Shown one piece after another: positions 15,634 through 16,408 of a stretch of DNA of 16,408 nt (its first letter is position 1; every line of letters starts with the position of its first letter). The translations under genes were made by a program, and so were the position numbers. The notes beneath the pieces were generated by a model that saw nothing but the letters and a program-made list of their open reading frames with translations, did no database searches and had not been told where the DNA came from. This DNA is from an uncultured Flavobacteriales bacterium (GTDB lineage: Bacteria; Bacteroidota; Bacteroidia; Flavobacteriales; BACL11). The stretch is taken from the NCBI GenBank assembly GCA_913047525.1, contig CAJWUS010000016.1, forward strand, positions 1 through 16,408, written 5' to 3'.

Positions 15634-15641
15634 TATTTTTG
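15634..15641 (+). promoter_or_regulatory. Bacteroidota -7 promoter element TATTTTTG
   Basis: TATTTTTG fits TAnnTTTG and lies 20 nt before the ATG of the Wzz-type gene, in the 44-bp gap after the flippase. It would allow independent transcription of the export gene with a short leader. No clear -33 TTG was seen. Confidence 0.4.
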
Positions 15642-15661
15642 CAAACATAAAATTAAACACT

Positions 15662-16408
15662 ATGAGTAATACAATTTTAGATAACACTTCTCTTTTTGCA
15701 CTTTTTTACAGATGGAGAAAAAAGATTATTATGGTATCTTTTGTAGCGGCTGTAATTGCAGCGGTCGTTTCTCTATTTATTCCTAACAAATATGAATCGG
15801 AAGTTATTTTATTTCCTACAATGAATTTATCTACAGGTAAAGCATTGCTTAATGAGTATAATGATTTTTTGGAAATAGGAGAGGAGGAAGAATTAGAGCA
15901 TATGATGCAGGTTTTACAATCCAATGAAATCATTAATAGGGTAGTAGAAAAATTTGATTTGATTACTCATTATGAAATAGATACATTAAATGAAAAATAT
16001 TATATAGATTTAATGAAAAGATATCAAGCTAATATTGAATCAGAAATCACAAAGTATTCTTCTATCAGAATATCAGTTATGGATAAGCATCCTCAGATGG
16101 CTGCAGATATTGCTAATGAGATTGCTTCCCTTATTGATACAGTAATGAATAATTTACAAAAGAACATGGCTCAGCAGGGTTATCAATCTTTAATAAAAGA
16201 TAGAGATTATGTGCTTTCAGAAATCAAAGTTTTAGAAGATTCAATTGCTAAAATCAGAGCTTTAGGAATAAATGATTACGAATCGCAGTCGGAAGTGTTG
16301 AACGAACAATGGGCAGTAGCAAAGATTGAAAACAATCATGCAGCCGCAAACGAAATTGCAAAGAAACTAGAAATTCTTTCCAAATATGGTGGTCAGTATA
16401 GCGCCCTT
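15662..16408 (+). CDS. Wzz-type polysaccharide chain-length/export protein (partial, runs off right edge)
   Basis: 249 codons from ATG at 15662, open to the window edge. The N-terminus has a short cytoplasmic arm (LFALFYRWRKK), a membrane segment at about 21-41, and then the Wzz-domain opening IPNKYESEVILFPT (41-54). Further family-like text is LQSNEIINRVVEKFDL, followed by MDKHPQMAADIANEI, and then a long, probably coiled-coil periplasmic region. In the Wzy-dependent pathway such proteins control chain length; in others they work with an outer-membrane export protein. The second membrane helix and any C-terminal kinase lie outside the window. Confidence 0.85.
   Translation, partial: MSNTILDNTSLFALFYRWRKKIIMVSFVAAVIAAVVSLFIPNKYESEVILFPTMNLSTGKALLNEYNDFLEIGEEEELEHMMQVLQSNEIINRVVEKFDLITHYEIDTLNEKYYIDLMKRYQANIESEITKYSSIRISVMDKHPQMAADIANEIASLIDTVMNNLQKNMAQQGYQSLIKDRDYVLSEIKVLEDSIAKIRALGINDYESQSEVLNEQWAVAKIENNHAAANEIAKKLEILSKYGGQYSAL

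Noticed and set aside
15706..15933. 75-codon minus-strand frame opposite the Wzz-type gene
   Set aside because: Antisense to a convincing Wzz-domain frame; Ser/Ile-rich shadow translation.

Overview
The window looks like the chromosome of a Bacteroidota bacterium, probably a gliding or biofilm-forming Flavobacteriia/Cytophagia-type lineage. The evidence is strongly A+T-rich DNA, two secreted proteins carrying type IX secretion (T9SS) sorting domains (one type A, one type B), TAnnTTTG-type -7 promoter elements in front of several genes, and the long, eukaryote-like urocanase. No rRNA, tRNA, CRISPR array, intact insertion sequence or phage gene was seen.

Layout, left to right. (1) 1-2114, minus strand: a large 'choice-of-anchor L' surface protein with a type B sorting domain, followed 6 bp downstream by the first 10 codons of another exported protein that leaves the window. 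(2) 2185-4739, minus: truA (tRNA pseudouridine synthase) and a half-size ABC exporter. (3) 4740-5157: low-complexity DNA and, on the plus strand, a decayed 3' end of what reads as a DUF5103 / T9SS plug-type protein, with an in-frame TGA where an Arg codon is expected. (4) 5158-6696, minus: a second choice-of-anchor L protein, paralogous to the first but ending in a type A sorting domain. (5) 6757-8911, minus: urocanate hydratase (hutU) preceded by an overlapping 54-codon DUF5522-type gene. (6) 9008-9883, plus: an exported GH73 glucosaminidase with an unusual beta-rich C-terminal half. (7) 9884-14237, minus: three overlapping genes read as GT4 glycosyltransferase, rnhB (RNase HII) and an 878-aa membrane-anchored protein with an internally duplicated domain plus a beta-propeller-like tail. 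(8) 14265-16408, plus: a Wzx-type flippase and the 5' part of a Wzz-type chain-length/export protein, opening a surface-polysaccharide cluster that continues beyond the right edge.

The main theme is the cell surface: T9SS-exported adhesin-like proteins, a peptidoglycan hydrolase, and polysaccharide synthesis and export genes, mixed with housekeeping genes (truA, rnhB, hutU). I see no clear, complete, undescribed system. The observations most worth following are the T9SS-plug fossil, the paralogous adhesin pair with opposite sorting signals, the duplicated-domain propeller protein co-transcribed with rnhB, the GH73/beta-domain fusion, and -7 promoter elements that lie almost on top of start codons.
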